A DNA stretch of 64,000 bases from Bacteroidales bacterium. GTDB lineage: Bacteria; Bacteroidota; Bacteroidia; Bacteroidales; F082. Made by a program: the position numbers and the translations under genes. This document shows, piece after piece, positions 8,141 through 17,566 of this stretch. The stretch covers positions 38,901 to 102,900 of the forward strand of contig JAQVLA010000010.1 in the NCBI GenBank assembly GCA_028704385.1, given 5' to 3'. Under the pieces are notes generated by a model. The model was given only the letters and a program-made list of their open reading frames with translations. It searched no databases and was not told where the DNA came from. Every line of letters begins with the position of its first letter. The first letter of the stretch is position 1.

Positions 8141-8764
8141 ATGAAAAAAATTCTTTTCGTATTTACGTTTGTGTTGATGGCTAGTGCCTTGTCAGCTCAA
8201 ATATCGCTCGGCCCTAAAATTGGTTACACCACCAGCAAACTCTCTGTGGACAAAAGTGAAATCAAATCTGATTTGAAAAGCAGTTTTATTTATGGTGCTT
8301 TTGTCAGACTGGGAGATAAATGGTATGTGCAGCCCGAGATAAACTTCTACACTGCCGGTAGCGTTTTTGAAACATCCAGCGTTACTTCACCCAATCCTGT
8401 GAATGAAGAAGTTGAACTGAAAACCATTCAAATTCCATTATACATAGGGTTTACGCTTGCTGATCTTAAACTGGCCAAGATTCGTGCTCAGGCTGGTCCA
8501 ACAGCAAATATTATTTCCGATAAAAAAATTAATCCGCTAAAAGGTAGCACCTATACCTCAATCAAAGAAACTGATATCAATGACATTCAATGGGGATTTC
8601 AGTTTGGTGCCGGTGTGGATGTTTTGATGTTTACACTTGATGTGCAGTACTATTTAGGCCTGAATAACCTCATTTCAGATGTCAAACTCAATGACGGATC
8701 TACTCTAAAGTTCGATTCCAAATCACAAGGTTTTATGGTAACGCTTGGATGGAAAATTATCTGA
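8141..8764 (+). CDS. outer-membrane beta-barrel protein
   Basis: The 207-residue exported barrel protein has a signal peptide at about 1-20 (ends ALSAQ). Mature strands are of the OMP_b-brl_2 type (ISLGPKIGYTTSKL, YVQPEINFYTAG, IQIPLYIGFTL, IRAQAGPTANII) and the last strand is GFMVTLGWKII. The Gly-Pro-x-Ile/Ala-Gly-Pro-x-Ala repeats and IPLY motif are typical of the family; ligand and role are unknown. It is a monocistronic gene with a clean promoter, an unusual dyad over that promoter, and its own terminator. Confidence 0.8.
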   Translation: MKKILFVFTFVLMASALSAQISLGPKIGYTTSKLSVDKSEIKSDLKSSFIYGAFVRLGDKWYVQPEINFYTAGSVFETSSVTSPNPVNEEVELKTIQIPLYIGFTLADLKLAKIRAQAGPTANIISDKKINPLKGSTYTSIKETDINDIQWGFQFGAGVDVLMFTLDVQYYLGLNNLISDVKLNDGSTLKFDSKSQGFMVTLGWKII

Positions 8765-8786
8765 TACAAAATAATAAATTACAATA

Positions 8787-8812
8787 ACCGTTTCGTTTGA
8801 AGCGGTTTTTTT
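8787..8812 (+). terminator. intrinsic terminator after the barrel gene
   Basis: An 8-bp stem ACCGTTTC/GAAGCGGT with one G-T pair and a GTTT loop is followed by seven T. The hairpin lies about 27 bases before the gldB start, so gldB must be transcribed by read-through or from a start within this gap. Confidence 0.8.
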
Positions 8813-8838
8813 GTATCCATCAGGTTGAGAAAACTTAC

Positions 8839-9846
8839 ATGAAAAACAAATATTTGATCCTTTTCTTGCTTTTTGCATTGACATTTTATGCCTGCGAAAG
8901 CAGTTACCGTAATAAGTTTGAAATCGATACTTCTACTCTCAAAACACAGAAAATCGAAATCAAAACTTATGGCAAAGCACTCTTTGAGGCTGATACCACT
9001 CAGCTGAAGGAAGAGCTTGTGAGGCTTCAATCGGAATTTCCGCAGTTTTTACTTGCCGACCTCAATGATCCCGCGAATGTTAAGCAAATTTATGATTTTG
9101 TGTCCGATACTTTTTTGATTGGCTTAAACCGTCAGGTCCGGGAGCTTTATCCCGATCTCAAAAATCTTGAAAAAGAACTTCTGCCGGTAGTTCAGCATTT
9201 CGAGCATTTTTATCCAGCTATTTCAGTACCACCAATATATACTTACATTTCAGGAGTACAACACGAAATACCTGTAATTGCAGGTCAGGATGCCATAGCC
9301 ATTGGAATTGACAATTATTTGGGCAGCGAAACAAAAGCCTATACTCAACTTGCCATTCCAAAGTATATGACTTATAATATGCATCCCTATTTTATTGCAC
9401 GTGATCTGGCGGCGGCCATTTATGATGCCTATTTGCCGCCACAACCCAATGCTGCAAACATTTTGGACGAAATGGTTATGGCCGGCAAAAAATTACTTTT
9501 CATCGAAGCGATGGTTCCAGGCATATCAGACGAGGTTTTGCTCAGATACAAAACAGAACAACTGAATTGGGCTACCAAACACGAAGGTGAGATTTGGGCT
9601 TTTTTGGTTGGGGATCAGCTACTTTATTTAAATAACTACGAGCTATTTAAAAAACTTTTTGCTGACGGGCCTTTCACTCAGGACTTTTCGGATGAGGCAC
9701 CAGCACGTCTGGGTGAGTTTATTGGTTTAAAACTTATAAGAAGTTATGCTGACAAACATCCTAACTTTTGCATCAGAAAACTCATCGACGAACATGATAC
9801 GCAAACCATTTTAATGGAAGCCCGATATAAGCCTGCAACTAAATAA
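8839..9846 (+). CDS. gldB: gliding motility lipoprotein GldB
   Basis: GldB is a lipoprotein needed for gliding and type IX secretion in flavobacteria; its biochemical role is not known. The ATG at 8839 is chosen over one 14 codons upstream because it starts directly with a lipoprotein signal (MKNKYLILFLLFALTFYAC, lipid Cys at 19) and the upstream codons lie inside the terminator hairpin. The 335 residues show the family hallmarks: a PPIYTYISG segment near 135, IAIGIDNYLG near 165, and a C-terminal GEFIGLKLIRSY block followed by a short end with EARYKP. nadE is close by, as it is next to gldB in several Bacteroidetes. Confidence 0.85.
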   Translation: MKNKYLILFLLFALTFYACESSYRNKFEIDTSTLKTQKIEIKTYGKALFEADTTQLKEELVRLQSEFPQFLLADLNDPANVKQIYDFVSDTFLIGLNRQVRELYPDLKNLEKELLPVVQHFEHFYPAISVPPIYTYISGVQHEIPVIAGQDAIAIGIDNYLGSETKAYTQLAIPKYMTYNMHPYFIARDLAAAIYDAYLPPQPNAANILDEMVMAGKKLLFIEAMVPGISDEVLLRYKTEQLNWATKHEGEIWAFLVGDQLLYLNNYELFKKLFADGPFTQDFSDEAPARLGEFIGLKLIRSYADKHPNFCIRKLIDEHDTQTILMEARYKPATK

Positions 9847-9895
9847 ATTTTCCTTCGATACGAAAACTTTTAACCTGGGTAACAAGCTAATTCTG

Positions 9896-9903
9896 TATTT
9901 TTG
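9896..9903 (+). promoter_or_regulatory. -7 promoter element of yifB and possibly the men genes
   Basis: TATTTTTG is an exact TAnnTTTG match, 31 bases before the yifB ATG. Confidence 0.6.
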
Positions 9904-9934
9904 TGCAAACTAGGTTCTAAACGACTCACCGGTT

Positions 9935-11473
9935 ATGCTTGTAAAAACACACGGAAGCGCATTGTTTGGCATCGAAGCCATCCCCATCACCATCGAAGTA
10001 AATATTGATAAAGGCATACAGTTTTTTCTGGTGGGTTTGCCTGATAGTGCTGTAAAGGAAAGTCAACAACGCATCGAAGCTGCCCTCAACAATGTGGGTT
10101 ATAAATATCCTAAGCAGAAAATCGTGATCAACATGGCTCCTGCCGACATCAGAAAGGAAGGCTCGGCCTATGATTTGCCCATTGCCATTGGCATTCTGGC
10201 CGCTTCGGGTCAGGTGGATCACAACCAGCTGGATGAGTTTATCATCATGGGTGAGTTGTCGCTTGATGGCGGCCTGAAACCCATCAAAGGAGCGCTGCCT
10301 ATTGCCATCAAAGCCATGCAGGAAGGTTTTAAGGGTTTGATTCTCCCCATGGAAAATGCTGCCGAAGCCGCTGTTGTCGATCAGGTAGAAGTGTACGGAG
10401 CTTCCAGCATTCTGGACGTGATCGATTTCTTTAATGGCAACAAACCGCTGGAAGCCACCAAGCCGGTCATTTCTGACGATTTTTTAAACGGAAACAACCC
10501 TTATGAATTCGATTTTTCGGATGTAAAAGGACAGGAAAATATCAAAAGAGCGCTTGAAATTGCAGCTGCAGGCGGACATAATGTCATTTTGATCGGACCT
10601 CCCGGATCAGGAAAAACAATGCTGGCAAAACGCCTGCCTTCTATTTTACCACCGCTAAGCCTGGAAGAAGCACTGGAAACCACCAAAATTCATTCGGTTT
10701 CAGGAATTTTAGGCCAGAACTCTTCACTTGTTGCAGCCCGGCCCTTTCGCAGTCCGCATCATACCATTTCGGATGCCGGACTTGTTGGTGGCGGCACTTA
10801 CCCACAGCCCGGTGAGATTTCGCTGGCGCATAATGGCGTACTATTTCTGGACGAACTGCCCGAGTTTAAACGCTCTGTGCTGGAAGTGATGCGCCAACCC
10901 ATGGAAGATCGGGTGGTGACCATTTCGCGTGCCAGGATCTCTGTTGACTTTCCGGCAAGTTTTATGTTGATTGCAGCCATGAATCCTTGTCCCTGCGGCT
11001 ATTACAATCATCCTGATCAGGAATGCGTCTGTGCGCCCGGCCTGGTTCAGAAATACCTGAATAAAATCTCCGGCCCGCTCATGGATCGCATCGATCTGCA
11101 TGTGGAGGTTGTACCGGTGGCCTTCAAAGATTTATCCGAACGTCGCAAAGGAGAAGAAAGCCATCTGATTCGCGAAAGGGTGATGCAAGCACGCAGGATA
11201 CAGGAAAGTCGCTTTGCAGAACACCCTCAGGTTCACGCCAATGCGCAGATGAGCAGCAAAATGCTGAATTTATACTGCGACATTGATGATACAGGAAGGG
11301 CACTTTTAAAGAACGCCATGGAACGTTTAAGCCTTTCGGCCAGAGCCTATGATCGGATTTTAAAGGTTTCGCGAACCATTGCCGACCTGGAACAAAGCGA
11401 ACACATCAAAACCGAACACCTGGCCGAAGCCATAAATTATCGCAGTCTCGACAGGGAAACCTGGGGTACTTAA
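9935..11473 (+). CDS. yifB: YifB/ComM family Mg-chelatase-like AAA+ ATPase
   Basis: The 512-residue protein has an N-terminal Lon-protease-like fold (about 1-170, with GLPDSAVKES and APADIRKEG) followed by an AAA+ Mg-chelatase-like ATPase. Walker A GPPGSGKT is at 221-228, Walker B GVLFLDELPEF near 304, and a Cys cluster NPCPCGYYNHPDQECVC near 350. The C-terminal Mg-chelatase domain ends near ETWGT. The ComM homologue is a hexameric branch-migration helicase in natural transformation; the role in Bacteroidetes is unproven. It sits 11 bases upstream of menI and may share its transcript. Confidence 0.95.
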   Translation: MLVKTHGSALFGIEAIPITIEVNIDKGIQFFLVGLPDSAVKESQQRIEAALNNVGYKYPKQKIVINMAPADIRKEGSAYDLPIAIGILAASGQVDHNQLDEFIIMGELSLDGGLKPIKGALPIAIKAMQEGFKGLILPMENAAEAAVVDQVEVYGASSILDVIDFFNGNKPLEATKPVISDDFLNGNNPYEFDFSDVKGQENIKRALEIAAAGGHNVILIGPPGSGKTMLAKRLPSILPPLSLEEALETTKIHSVSGILGQNSSLVAARPFRSPHHTISDAGLVGGGTYPQPGEISLAHNGVLFLDELPEFKRSVLEVMRQPMEDRVVTISRARISVDFPASFMLIAAMNPCPCGYYNHPDQECVCAPGLVQKYLNKISGPLMDRIDLHVEVVPVAFKDLSERRKGEESHLIRERVMQARRIQESRFAEHPQVHANAQMSSKMLNLYCDIDDTGRALLKNAMERLSLSARAYDRILKVSRTIADLEQSEHIKTEHLAEAINYRSLDRETWGT

Positions 11474-11484
11474 AGCAATACATC

Positions 11485-11913
11485 ATGATCAACTCAAAGA
11501 CAAGTCTCGAAGAGCTTAACCAAATGAATGCCAACACCCTGATGGCTCAACTCGGCATTGAATACCTCGAAATTCGATCAGGCTATGTAAGAGCCAGCAT
11601 GCCTGTGAATGAAAATACCATGCAACCCATGGGCATTTTGCATGGCGGCAGCAGTTTAGCACTGGCCGAAACACTTGGCAGTTTGGGATCGGCTTTTATG
11701 GTCGGGCTTGATGAATATGAGGTGCGTGGATCGCATATGAGTGCCAACCATGTGCGTGCAGGCCGCAAAGGAAAGGTTATTGGCGAAGCAAAGATCATCC
11801 ATCAGGGACGAAACACACATCTGTGGAATATTGACATCAAAGACGAAGACGGCCAATTGGTTTCGAGCTGCCGGCTCACGAATTTTATTCTTCCCCGCAA
11901 CAGCCAAAAATAA
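11485..11913 (+). CDS. menI: hotdog-fold thioesterase, probable DHNA-CoA hydrolase
   Basis: The 142-residue PaaI/YbgC-type hotdog protein has the family HGGSSLALAETLGSLGS segment (residues about 52-68), where the Glu is the usual catalytic residue, and the later NHVRAG-GKVIGEA strand. As the first gene of a menaquinone cluster, the natural assignment is the hydrolase that frees 1,4-dihydroxy-2-naphthoate from its CoA ester after MenB. The family is sure; the substrate is inferred from context. The gene runs into menF with 5 bases between. Confidence 0.82.
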   Translation: MINSKTSLEELNQMNANTLMAQLGIEYLEIRSGYVRASMPVNENTMQPMGILHGGSSLALAETLGSLGSAFMVGLDEYEVRGSHMSANHVRAGRKGKVIGEAKIIHQGRNTHLWNIDIKDEDGQLVSSCRLTNFILPRNSQK

Positions 11914-11918
11914 ATGGA

Positions 11919-12992
11919 ATGAATGTCTTTGGAGCAATTCAGGCTCTTTTGAAGCACCAAAATAGTTTTGCTGCCTTTAGATTGCCCGGTCAGTCTGATC
12001 CACAGCTTTTTTACGATGGTGTTTTTGTGAAACAAAAGATAGAAGATCAATCACCAAAAGATGCTTTTATCCTGGCTCCGTTCATTGAATCAGATTCCTG
12101 TCCTGAATTAGCTTATGTTGCTTACAAGTCTTTCGATCCAAAGAAAATTTTCAGCGTCCCTAATCCAAAAAGTGGATTTCAGCCGAAAATAAAATCTCCG
12201 CATATACTTGAAAAGGAAGTATATCTAAAAAAAACTGAGCAGTTGATTGAGCGTATGCAACAATCCGAGCTGGATAAAATTGTTTTTTCGAGGGTGATGT
12301 CGAAAGATATTCCTTTAAATTACAACTGGTCAGCTCATTATGCCAGATTATGCGAAAAATATCCTGAAGCTTTTGTGTATTTTATTGCCCTTGATAAAAA
12401 TCATTTTTGGCTGGGAGCCACACCGGAAACTTTGGTCAATTTTGTAGATGGCGTGGGAGAAACCATGGCACTTGCCGGCACACAATCCATTCAAAATAAG
12501 GGAGTAACCGAATTAGAATGGAAACAAAAAGAAATCGACGAACAGGCTTATGTGCGAAATAACATTCTCGAAACTTTGCGGCATTTTCGGATGAAATGGC
12601 TGCATCAGGGTGAACTCAAAACAAAAACTGCCGGTCAGGTAGCCCATTTGGTCAATCATTTTTGGTTTGCTTTGTCCGAAGAAAAATCGCCTTTGAATCT
12701 GGCACGTGTATTACATCCAACACCCGCAGTGTGCGGACAACCCAAACATAAAGCCAGCTTACTCATCACCGAAACAGAGTCACACGACAGATCATATTAT
12801 ACAGGTTTTCTTGGCACAATTGATTCTAAGGGGAATACGCAACTCTTTGTAAATCTGAGATGTATGCAGGTTCTCACACATCATGCCTACATTTATGTTG
12901 GCGGAGGCCTCACTGCCGACTCAGATCCCCACAAAGAGTGGGAGGAAACAGAACTGAAAGCACAGACGATGTTGGCGGTATTTTCGAAATAA
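11919..12992 (+). CDS. menF: isochorismate synthase
   Basis: MenF converts chorismate to isochorismate, the entry step of menaquinone synthesis. The 357 residues hold the chorismate-binding domain. Visible blocks are KIVFSRVMSKDI (near 120), FWLGATPETLV (near 166), LAGTQSIQ, the HLVNHFWF segment, HPTPAVCGQPK (near 267) and the C-terminal YTGFLGTID and LRCMQV-YIYVGGGL strands. An ATG 5 bases upstream opens a three-codon frame, so the start at 11919 is preferred. Its end is 17 bases before menD. Confidence 0.93.
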   Translation: MNVFGAIQALLKHQNSFAAFRLPGQSDPQLFYDGVFVKQKIEDQSPKDAFILAPFIESDSCPELAYVAYKSFDPKKIFSVPNPKSGFQPKIKSPHILEKEVYLKKTEQLIERMQQSELDKIVFSRVMSKDIPLNYNWSAHYARLCEKYPEAFVYFIALDKNHFWLGATPETLVNFVDGVGETMALAGTQSIQNKGVTELEWKQKEIDEQAYVRNNILETLRHFRMKWLHQGELKTKTAGQVAHLVNHFWFALSEEKSPLNLARVLHPTPAVCGQPKHKASLLITETESHDRSYYTGFLGTIDSKGNTQLFVNLRCMQVLTHHAYIYVGGGLTADSDPHKEWEETELKAQTMLAVFSK

Positions 12993-13009
12993 ATCCAGAC
13001 CTTTGCAGC

Positions 13010-14698
13010 ATGGAAACGGATAAACCCGGATTATTGAGTTTGGCTAAACTTATGAAAGCAAGAGGCATAAAACACCTCGTTGTTTCTCCCGGATCGCGCA
13101 ATGCTCCGGTTGTATCGGTATTTTGTAATGACCCCTTTTTTGATTGTCTTGTAATTGTGGATGAGCGCAGTGCTGCCTTTTTTGCTTTAGGCATGGCCCT
13201 CAGCCTTCAACAAGCTGTAGCTATTGTTTGTACTTCGGGTTCAGCAGCACTCAATTATGCTCCTGCCGTTGCAGAGGCATTTTATCAAAAAGTGCCACTC
13301 ATAGTGCTAACAGCAGATCGTCCGGTAGAATGGATCGATCAGGGTGACGGACAAACCATCCGACAGAAAGAAGTATTCAGAAACTATGTAAAAGCAAGTT
13401 TTGAATTGCCCGAACGCATCAACTCAAAGGATGAGCTTTGGTACAACGACCGGCTTATCTCAGAAGCCCTTAATGCCTGCTATTTACCACAACCCGGCCC
13501 CGTTCATCTTAATCTTCCTTTTACAGAACCACTTTATGGCTTTCCTTTGGATTCGGCGCATCAGCCCAAAGCCATCAATACATTTCAAACCAGAAATTTA
13601 ATCTCATCCGAACAGCTAAGTGAATTAAATACAATCTGGCAACAAAGTAAAAGGAAAATGATTCTTGCAGGACAACAACATCCTGACCACAATACCCGAA
13701 ACTGGCTCGAAAAACTGGCACAGGATCCTTCAGTAGTTGTCCTCACCGAAACAACTTCAAACCTGAATCATCCTGACTTTATTCAAACGATCGACCGCTG
13801 CCTTGCTGTGATCGGAAAAGCAACAAAAAGCTATGAACCTGATCTGCTGATAAGTTTTGGCGGTCATATCGTCTCCAAAAAGATCAAAACTTTTCTTCGG
13901 CAATCGGCAATCAGGCATCACTGGCATATTGATTCCGTTGATTTTCAAATGGACACTTTTCAGCATTTAAGCCTTGGAATCCCTGTTAAACCGGCAGATT
14001 TTCTGGAAGCTTTTGTTCCCCAACTTCAGGCTGGTTCAGGTGATTTTGCCTCACAATGGCAGGCCGTAAATATTTACTCAAAGACACTTCATCAGGAATT
14101 TTTAAATTCAGCTCCCTGGTCGGATATTGTGGTTTTTAACACAATTTTCAAAGAACTCCCACCCCATTACACACTCCACCTGGCAAATAGCACCCCCGTC
14201 CGCTACGCACAACTTTTTGATTTTGACTCGGAGATAAAATGTTTTTCAAACCGTGGAACCAGTGGAATTGACGGCTGCACATCCACAGCTGCCGGAGCTT
14301 GTTTTGCAAAGGATGAACCCACTTTACTTATCACTGGCGACCTGGCGTTTTTCTACGACTCCAACGCCCTTTGGAATAAACACCTCAGCCCCATGCTACG
14401 AATTATTGTGATCAATAATCAGGGTGGAGGCATTTTCAGATTTATTGATGGCCCGGAAAAAACAGGCCTGCTTGAAAACTATTTTGAGGCCCGGCACCAG
14501 ACAAGTGCCAAACCACTGGCCGAGATGAATCAGCTGGATTACCTGGAAGCCAGTAATTTGAATGAGTTACAAGAGCAACTTCCTGTATTTTTTGCCCCTT
14601 CAAAAAGACCTGTGATACTGGAAATAAAAACTCCACCCGAAATCAGTTCAGAACAATTGAAGCAATATTTCAGCTATATTGCTGCCTCAAAAGTATAA
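13010..14698 (+). CDS. menD: 2-succinyl-5-enolpyruvyl-6-hydroxy-3-cyclohexene-1-carboxylate synthase
   Basis: MenD is a thiamine-diphosphate enzyme that joins isochorismate and 2-oxoglutarate with loss of CO2. The start METDKPGL at 13010 gives 562 residues; the frame is open 50 codons further up, but those codons overlap menF and read as out-of-frame menF. The N-terminal pyrimidine domain shows VVSPGSRNAPV and the catalytic region VDERSAAFFALG with its Glu. The diphosphate domain shows GDLAFFYDSNALW followed by NNQGGGIF. The start is 17 bases after the menF stop. A new promoter follows the gene. Confidence 0.95.
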   Translation: METDKPGLLSLAKLMKARGIKHLVVSPGSRNAPVVSVFCNDPFFDCLVIVDERSAAFFALGMALSLQQAVAIVCTSGSAALNYAPAVAEAFYQKVPLIVLTADRPVEWIDQGDGQTIRQKEVFRNYVKASFELPERINSKDELWYNDRLISEALNACYLPQPGPVHLNLPFTEPLYGFPLDSAHQPKAINTFQTRNLISSEQLSELNTIWQQSKRKMILAGQQHPDHNTRNWLEKLAQDPSVVVLTETTSNLNHPDFIQTIDRCLAVIGKATKSYEPDLLISFGGHIVSKKIKTFLRQSAIRHHWHIDSVDFQMDTFQHLSLGIPVKPADFLEAFVPQLQAGSGDFASQWQAVNIYSKTLHQEFLNSAPWSDIVVFNTIFKELPPHYTLHLANSTPVRYAQLFDFDSEIKCFSNRGTSGIDGCTSTAAGACFAKDEPTLLITGDLAFFYDSNALWNKHLSPMLRIIVINNQGGGIFRFIDGPEKTGLLENYFEARHQTSAKPLAEMNQLDYLEASNLNELQEQLPVFFAPSKRPVILEIKTPPEISSEQLKQYFSYIAASKV

Positions 14699-14715
14699 AT
14701 CAGCGTCTCATTTGC

Positions 14716-14723
14716 TATTTTTG
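14716..14723 (+). promoter_or_regulatory. -7 promoter element inside the men cluster
   Basis: TATTTTTG, an exact -7 box, lies in the 89-base gap between menD and menB. It suggests that menB-menA-menC-menE can be transcribed separately from the first three genes. Confidence 0.6.
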
Positions 14724-14787
14724 CAGTAACACAAAATTCAGAACAAACGCATCTGCTGCTTGTTTTGGCAATTAAAGTATCAAGTTT

Positions 14788-15612
14788 ATGACACATAAAA
14801 GGAACTGGAAATCGCTAAAAACATACAAAGATATCCGATTTGAAAGCTGTAATCACATCGCGAAAATCACCATAAATCGTCCGGAAGTACACAATGCATT
14901 CAGGCCAACTACCACCTTCGAAATGGCGGACGCCCTGGATATCTGCCGTGAAAATCAAGCGATCTACGTGATCATTTTGACCGGCGAAGGCGACAAAGCT
15001 TTTTGCAGCGGTGGCGACCAGCAGGTTAAAGGCGAAGGCGGTTATATCGATGAGCAGGGTATTCCCCGCCTTAATGTGCTTGATGTGCAGCGAAAAATTC
15101 GCTCGATGCCCAAACCTGTTATCGCAATGGTGAATGGCTGGGCTGTGGGTGGCGGACATGTTTTACATGTGATTTGTGATCTTACAATTGCCTCTGAAAA
15201 TGCACGTTTTGGACAAGTGGGTCCAAAGGTTGGAAGTTTTGATGCCGGATTTGGCAGCAGCTACCTGGCCAGCATCGTAGGTCAGAAAAAAGCCCGTGAA
15301 ATATGGTTTCTCAATCAGTTTTATACAGCCAAAGAAGCCCTTGAAATGGGTTTGGTGAACAAAGTTGTACCGCTCGAAAAGCTGGAAGATGCCACTGTGG
15401 AATGGTGCGAAATCATGATGAAGCGCAGCCCCATGGCTTTGCGAATGATCAAACTCGGCCTCAATGCCGAACTTGATGGTCAGGTTGGCTTGCAGGAATT
15501 TGCCGGCAACGCTACCCTGCTGTATTATCTTACCGAAGAAGCGCAGGAAGGCAAACATGCTTTTCTGGAGAAACGGGATCCGGATTTTCATAAATATCCC
15601 AAATTCCCATAA
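14788..15612 (+). CDS. menB: 1,4-dihydroxy-2-naphthoyl-CoA synthase
   Basis: MenB is a crotonase-fold enzyme that closes the naphthoquinone ring of o-succinylbenzoyl-CoA. The 274 residues contain [15 protein letters not shown] (oxyanion loop and the MenB-specific disordered loop), [13 protein letters not shown], and [21 protein letters not shown] with the conserved Asp and Ser. The C-terminal [16 protein letters not shown] is diagnostic of MenB rather than other crotonases. It is followed after 3 bases by menA. Confidence 0.97.
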   Translation: MTHKRNWKSLKTYKDIRFESCNHIAKITINRPEVHNAFRPTTTFEMADALDICRENQAIYVIILTGEGDKAFCSGGDQQVKGEGGYIDEQGIPRLNVLDVQRKIRSMPKPVIAMVNGWAVGGGHVLHVICDLTIASENARFGQVGPKVGSFDAGFGSSYLASIVGQKKAREIWFLNQFYTAKEALEMGLVNKVVPLEKLEDATVEWCEIMMKRSPMALRMIKLGLNAELDGQVGLQEFAGNATLLYYLTEEAQEGKHAFLEKRDPDFHKYPKFP

Positions 15613-15615
15613 CAG

Positions 15616-16515
15616 ATGGCCAGCTTCAAATCATGGGTTAAGGCAGCCCGACTGCGAACACTCCCGCTGGCATTGGCCAGTATTGCAATGGGAGGTTTCG
15701 TGGCTTCTACGCAGAAAACCTTTAACCTTCAGGCTGTGCTAATGGCTGGACTCACAACACTTTTACTACAAATCCTTTCCAACTTTGCCAACGATTATGG
15801 CGATTTTAGTAAAGGCACTGATGATGAAAACCGGCTGGGACCAAAACGAACAGTTCAATCAGGTGAAATTACAGCCCCCGAAATGAAAATAGCCATGTTC
15901 ACTTTTTCGATGCTTGCGTTGATAAGTGGACTAATCATGCTTTTTTATTTTGTTCAGCTTCCTGTGATCGAAACGATCCTGTTTATCGTATTAGGAATTG
16001 CTGCCATTGCAGCCGCCATCAAATATACCACGGGGAAAAACCCCTATGGATATGCAGGTTTAGGTGATTTTTTTGTATTTCTGTTTTTTGGCCTGGTTGC
16101 TGTTACTGGAACATTTTACCTCGCAACACAAAGTTGGAGCTGGACAGTACTCCTTCCCGCTATTGCAATGGGATTGCTCAGTACAGGAGTGCTCAACCTC
16201 AATAATATTCGCGACTTCACCAATGACAAGCTCAAGGGCAAACGCACACTTGCTGTAAAGCTGGGTGTTGATGGGGCTATCTATTATCATACGATGCTCA
16301 TAAGCCTCCCGTTTGTTGCTCTTATAATCTACAATCTTATTCTTCAGGCCAATTGGCCGGCATATTTGGTGTTGTTGTTACTCCCCCTTTTTGTTATTGA
16401 TCTTATTAAAATAAGAAAACTAAAAAATACTGCTGCACTTGATCCATTTTTGAAAAAACTGGCCCTTAAAACATTGCTTTTTACCTTGATTTACGGCATA
16501 GGAATTCAATTTTAA
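15616..16515 (+). CDS. menA: 1,4-dihydroxy-2-naphthoate polyprenyltransferase
   Basis: MenA is a UbiA-family integral membrane enzyme that attaches the isoprenoid tail to DHNA. The 299 residues have about nine hydrophobic helices. The two Asp-rich motifs are NDYGDFSKGTDD (near 57), preceded by QILSNFA and followed by RLGPKRTVQSGEI, and NNIRDFTNDKLKGKRTLAVKLG (near 195). These bind the prenyl diphosphate through Mg2+. It is flanked by menB (3-base gap) and menC (1-base gap). Confidence 0.95.
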   Translation: MASFKSWVKAARLRTLPLALASIAMGGFVASTQKTFNLQAVLMAGLTTLLLQILSNFANDYGDFSKGTDDENRLGPKRTVQSGEITAPEMKIAMFTFSMLALISGLIMLFYFVQLPVIETILFIVLGIAAIAAAIKYTTGKNPYGYAGLGDFFVFLFFGLVAVTGTFYLATQSWSWTVLLPAIAMGLLSTGVLNLNNIRDFTNDKLKGKRTLAVKLGVDGAIYYHTMLISLPFVALIIYNLILQANWPAYLVLLLLPLFVIDLIKIRKLKNTAALDPFLKKLALKTLLFTLIYGIGIQF

Positions 16516-16516
16516 A

Positions 16517-17566
16517 ATGTTAAAAGCACGTTACATTTATCATCCTTTGCATTTTAAACGGCCTGCCGGCACTTCACGTGGCGTGCTACAACACAAGGCA
16601 TCATGGTTTCTTGAGGTTTGGGACGCTGATAATCCTGCTGTACGGGGAACCGGAGAAGTTAGCCTTATCCCCGGTCTTACTTTAGACAATGAAAATGAAA
16701 TCCCTGATGAGCTGAGAGACTTATGCGAAAATCCTGACGGTTATCTATCGTGGATCACTGAAAAAGGAGATCGGTTTCCTGCCATGCGTTTTGCCATTGA
16801 AACAGCCTTATCTGACCTGCAAAATGGTGGCAAAAAAATTTTCGCTCATAATGCCTTTACTGAAGGGAAAACCGGTATTCCAATTAATGGCCTGATCTGG
16901 ATGGGGAATCCCGATTTTATGCAAAGTCAGATTCGTGAGAAGCTCGAAACCGGTTTTAATTGTATCAAAATTAAAGTTGGTGCCATAGATTTTGAGCAGG
17001 AAATTGAATTGATTAAACAACTCAGAAATAAATACAGTGCTAAAATAATCGAAATCCGACTGGATGCCAACGGAGCTTTTAGCAAAGAGGACGCGCTTCA
17101 AAAGCTAAACAAATTAGCTGTTTTTGATATCCATTCCATCGAGCAACCCATCAAAGCCGGGCAAATGGAAGTTATGGCTGATTTATGCCAAAAAACGCCA
17201 ATTCCGATAGCCCTTGATGAAGAATTAATTGGAATAAAATCAACTCAAATCAACAATTTGCTCGACACTATCAAGCCACACTATGTTATTTTAAAGCCTA
17301 GTCTGCTGGGAGGTTTTTCCATTTCAGAAGCATGGATCGCCACTGCAATAAAACGCCAAATCGGTTGGTGGGCAACTTCGGCACTGGAGTCGAATATCGG
17401 TCTGAATGCAATTGCACAATGGGTCTTCGAAAAAAAATCGGACATGCCACAAGGCCTGGGAACCGGACAACTTTACACCAATAATATCACGTCTCCACTC
17501 GAAATCAGAGATGCCAGGCTTTACTATAACCCTGAAAAATACTGGCAAAACAGTTTCGGAAAATGA
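16517..17566 (+). CDS. menC: o-succinylbenzoate synthase
   Basis: MenC is an enolase-superfamily dehydratase producing o-succinylbenzoate. The 349 residues show IKIKVGAIDF (catalytic K-x-K near 154), then the metal ligands in RLDANGAF (Asp), SIEQPI (Glu) and LDEELIG (Asp), and the second catalytic Lys in VILKPSLLGG. The C-terminal SALESNIGLNAIAQW is also typical. The last codon overlaps menE by 4 bases (ATGA), implying translational coupling. Confidence 0.93.
   Translation: MLKARYIYHPLHFKRPAGTSRGVLQHKASWFLEVWDADNPAVRGTGEVSLIPGLTLDNENEIPDELRDLCENPDGYLSWITEKGDRFPAMRFAIETALSDLQNGGKKIFAHNAFTEGKTGIPINGLIWMGNPDFMQSQIREKLETGFNCIKIKVGAIDFEQEIELIKQLRNKYSAKIIEIRLDANGAFSKEDALQKLNKLAVFDIHSIEQPIKAGQMEVMADLCQKTPIPIALDEELIGIKSTQINNLLDTIKPHYVILKPSLLGGFSISEAWIATAIKRQIGWWATSALESNIGLNAIAQWVFEKKSDMPQGLGTGQLYTNNITSPLEIRDARLYYNPEKYWQNSFGK

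Noticed and set aside
12860..13009. 50-codon upstream extension of menD
   Set aside because: These codons lie inside menF in a different frame; family alignment starts at METDKPGL (13010).
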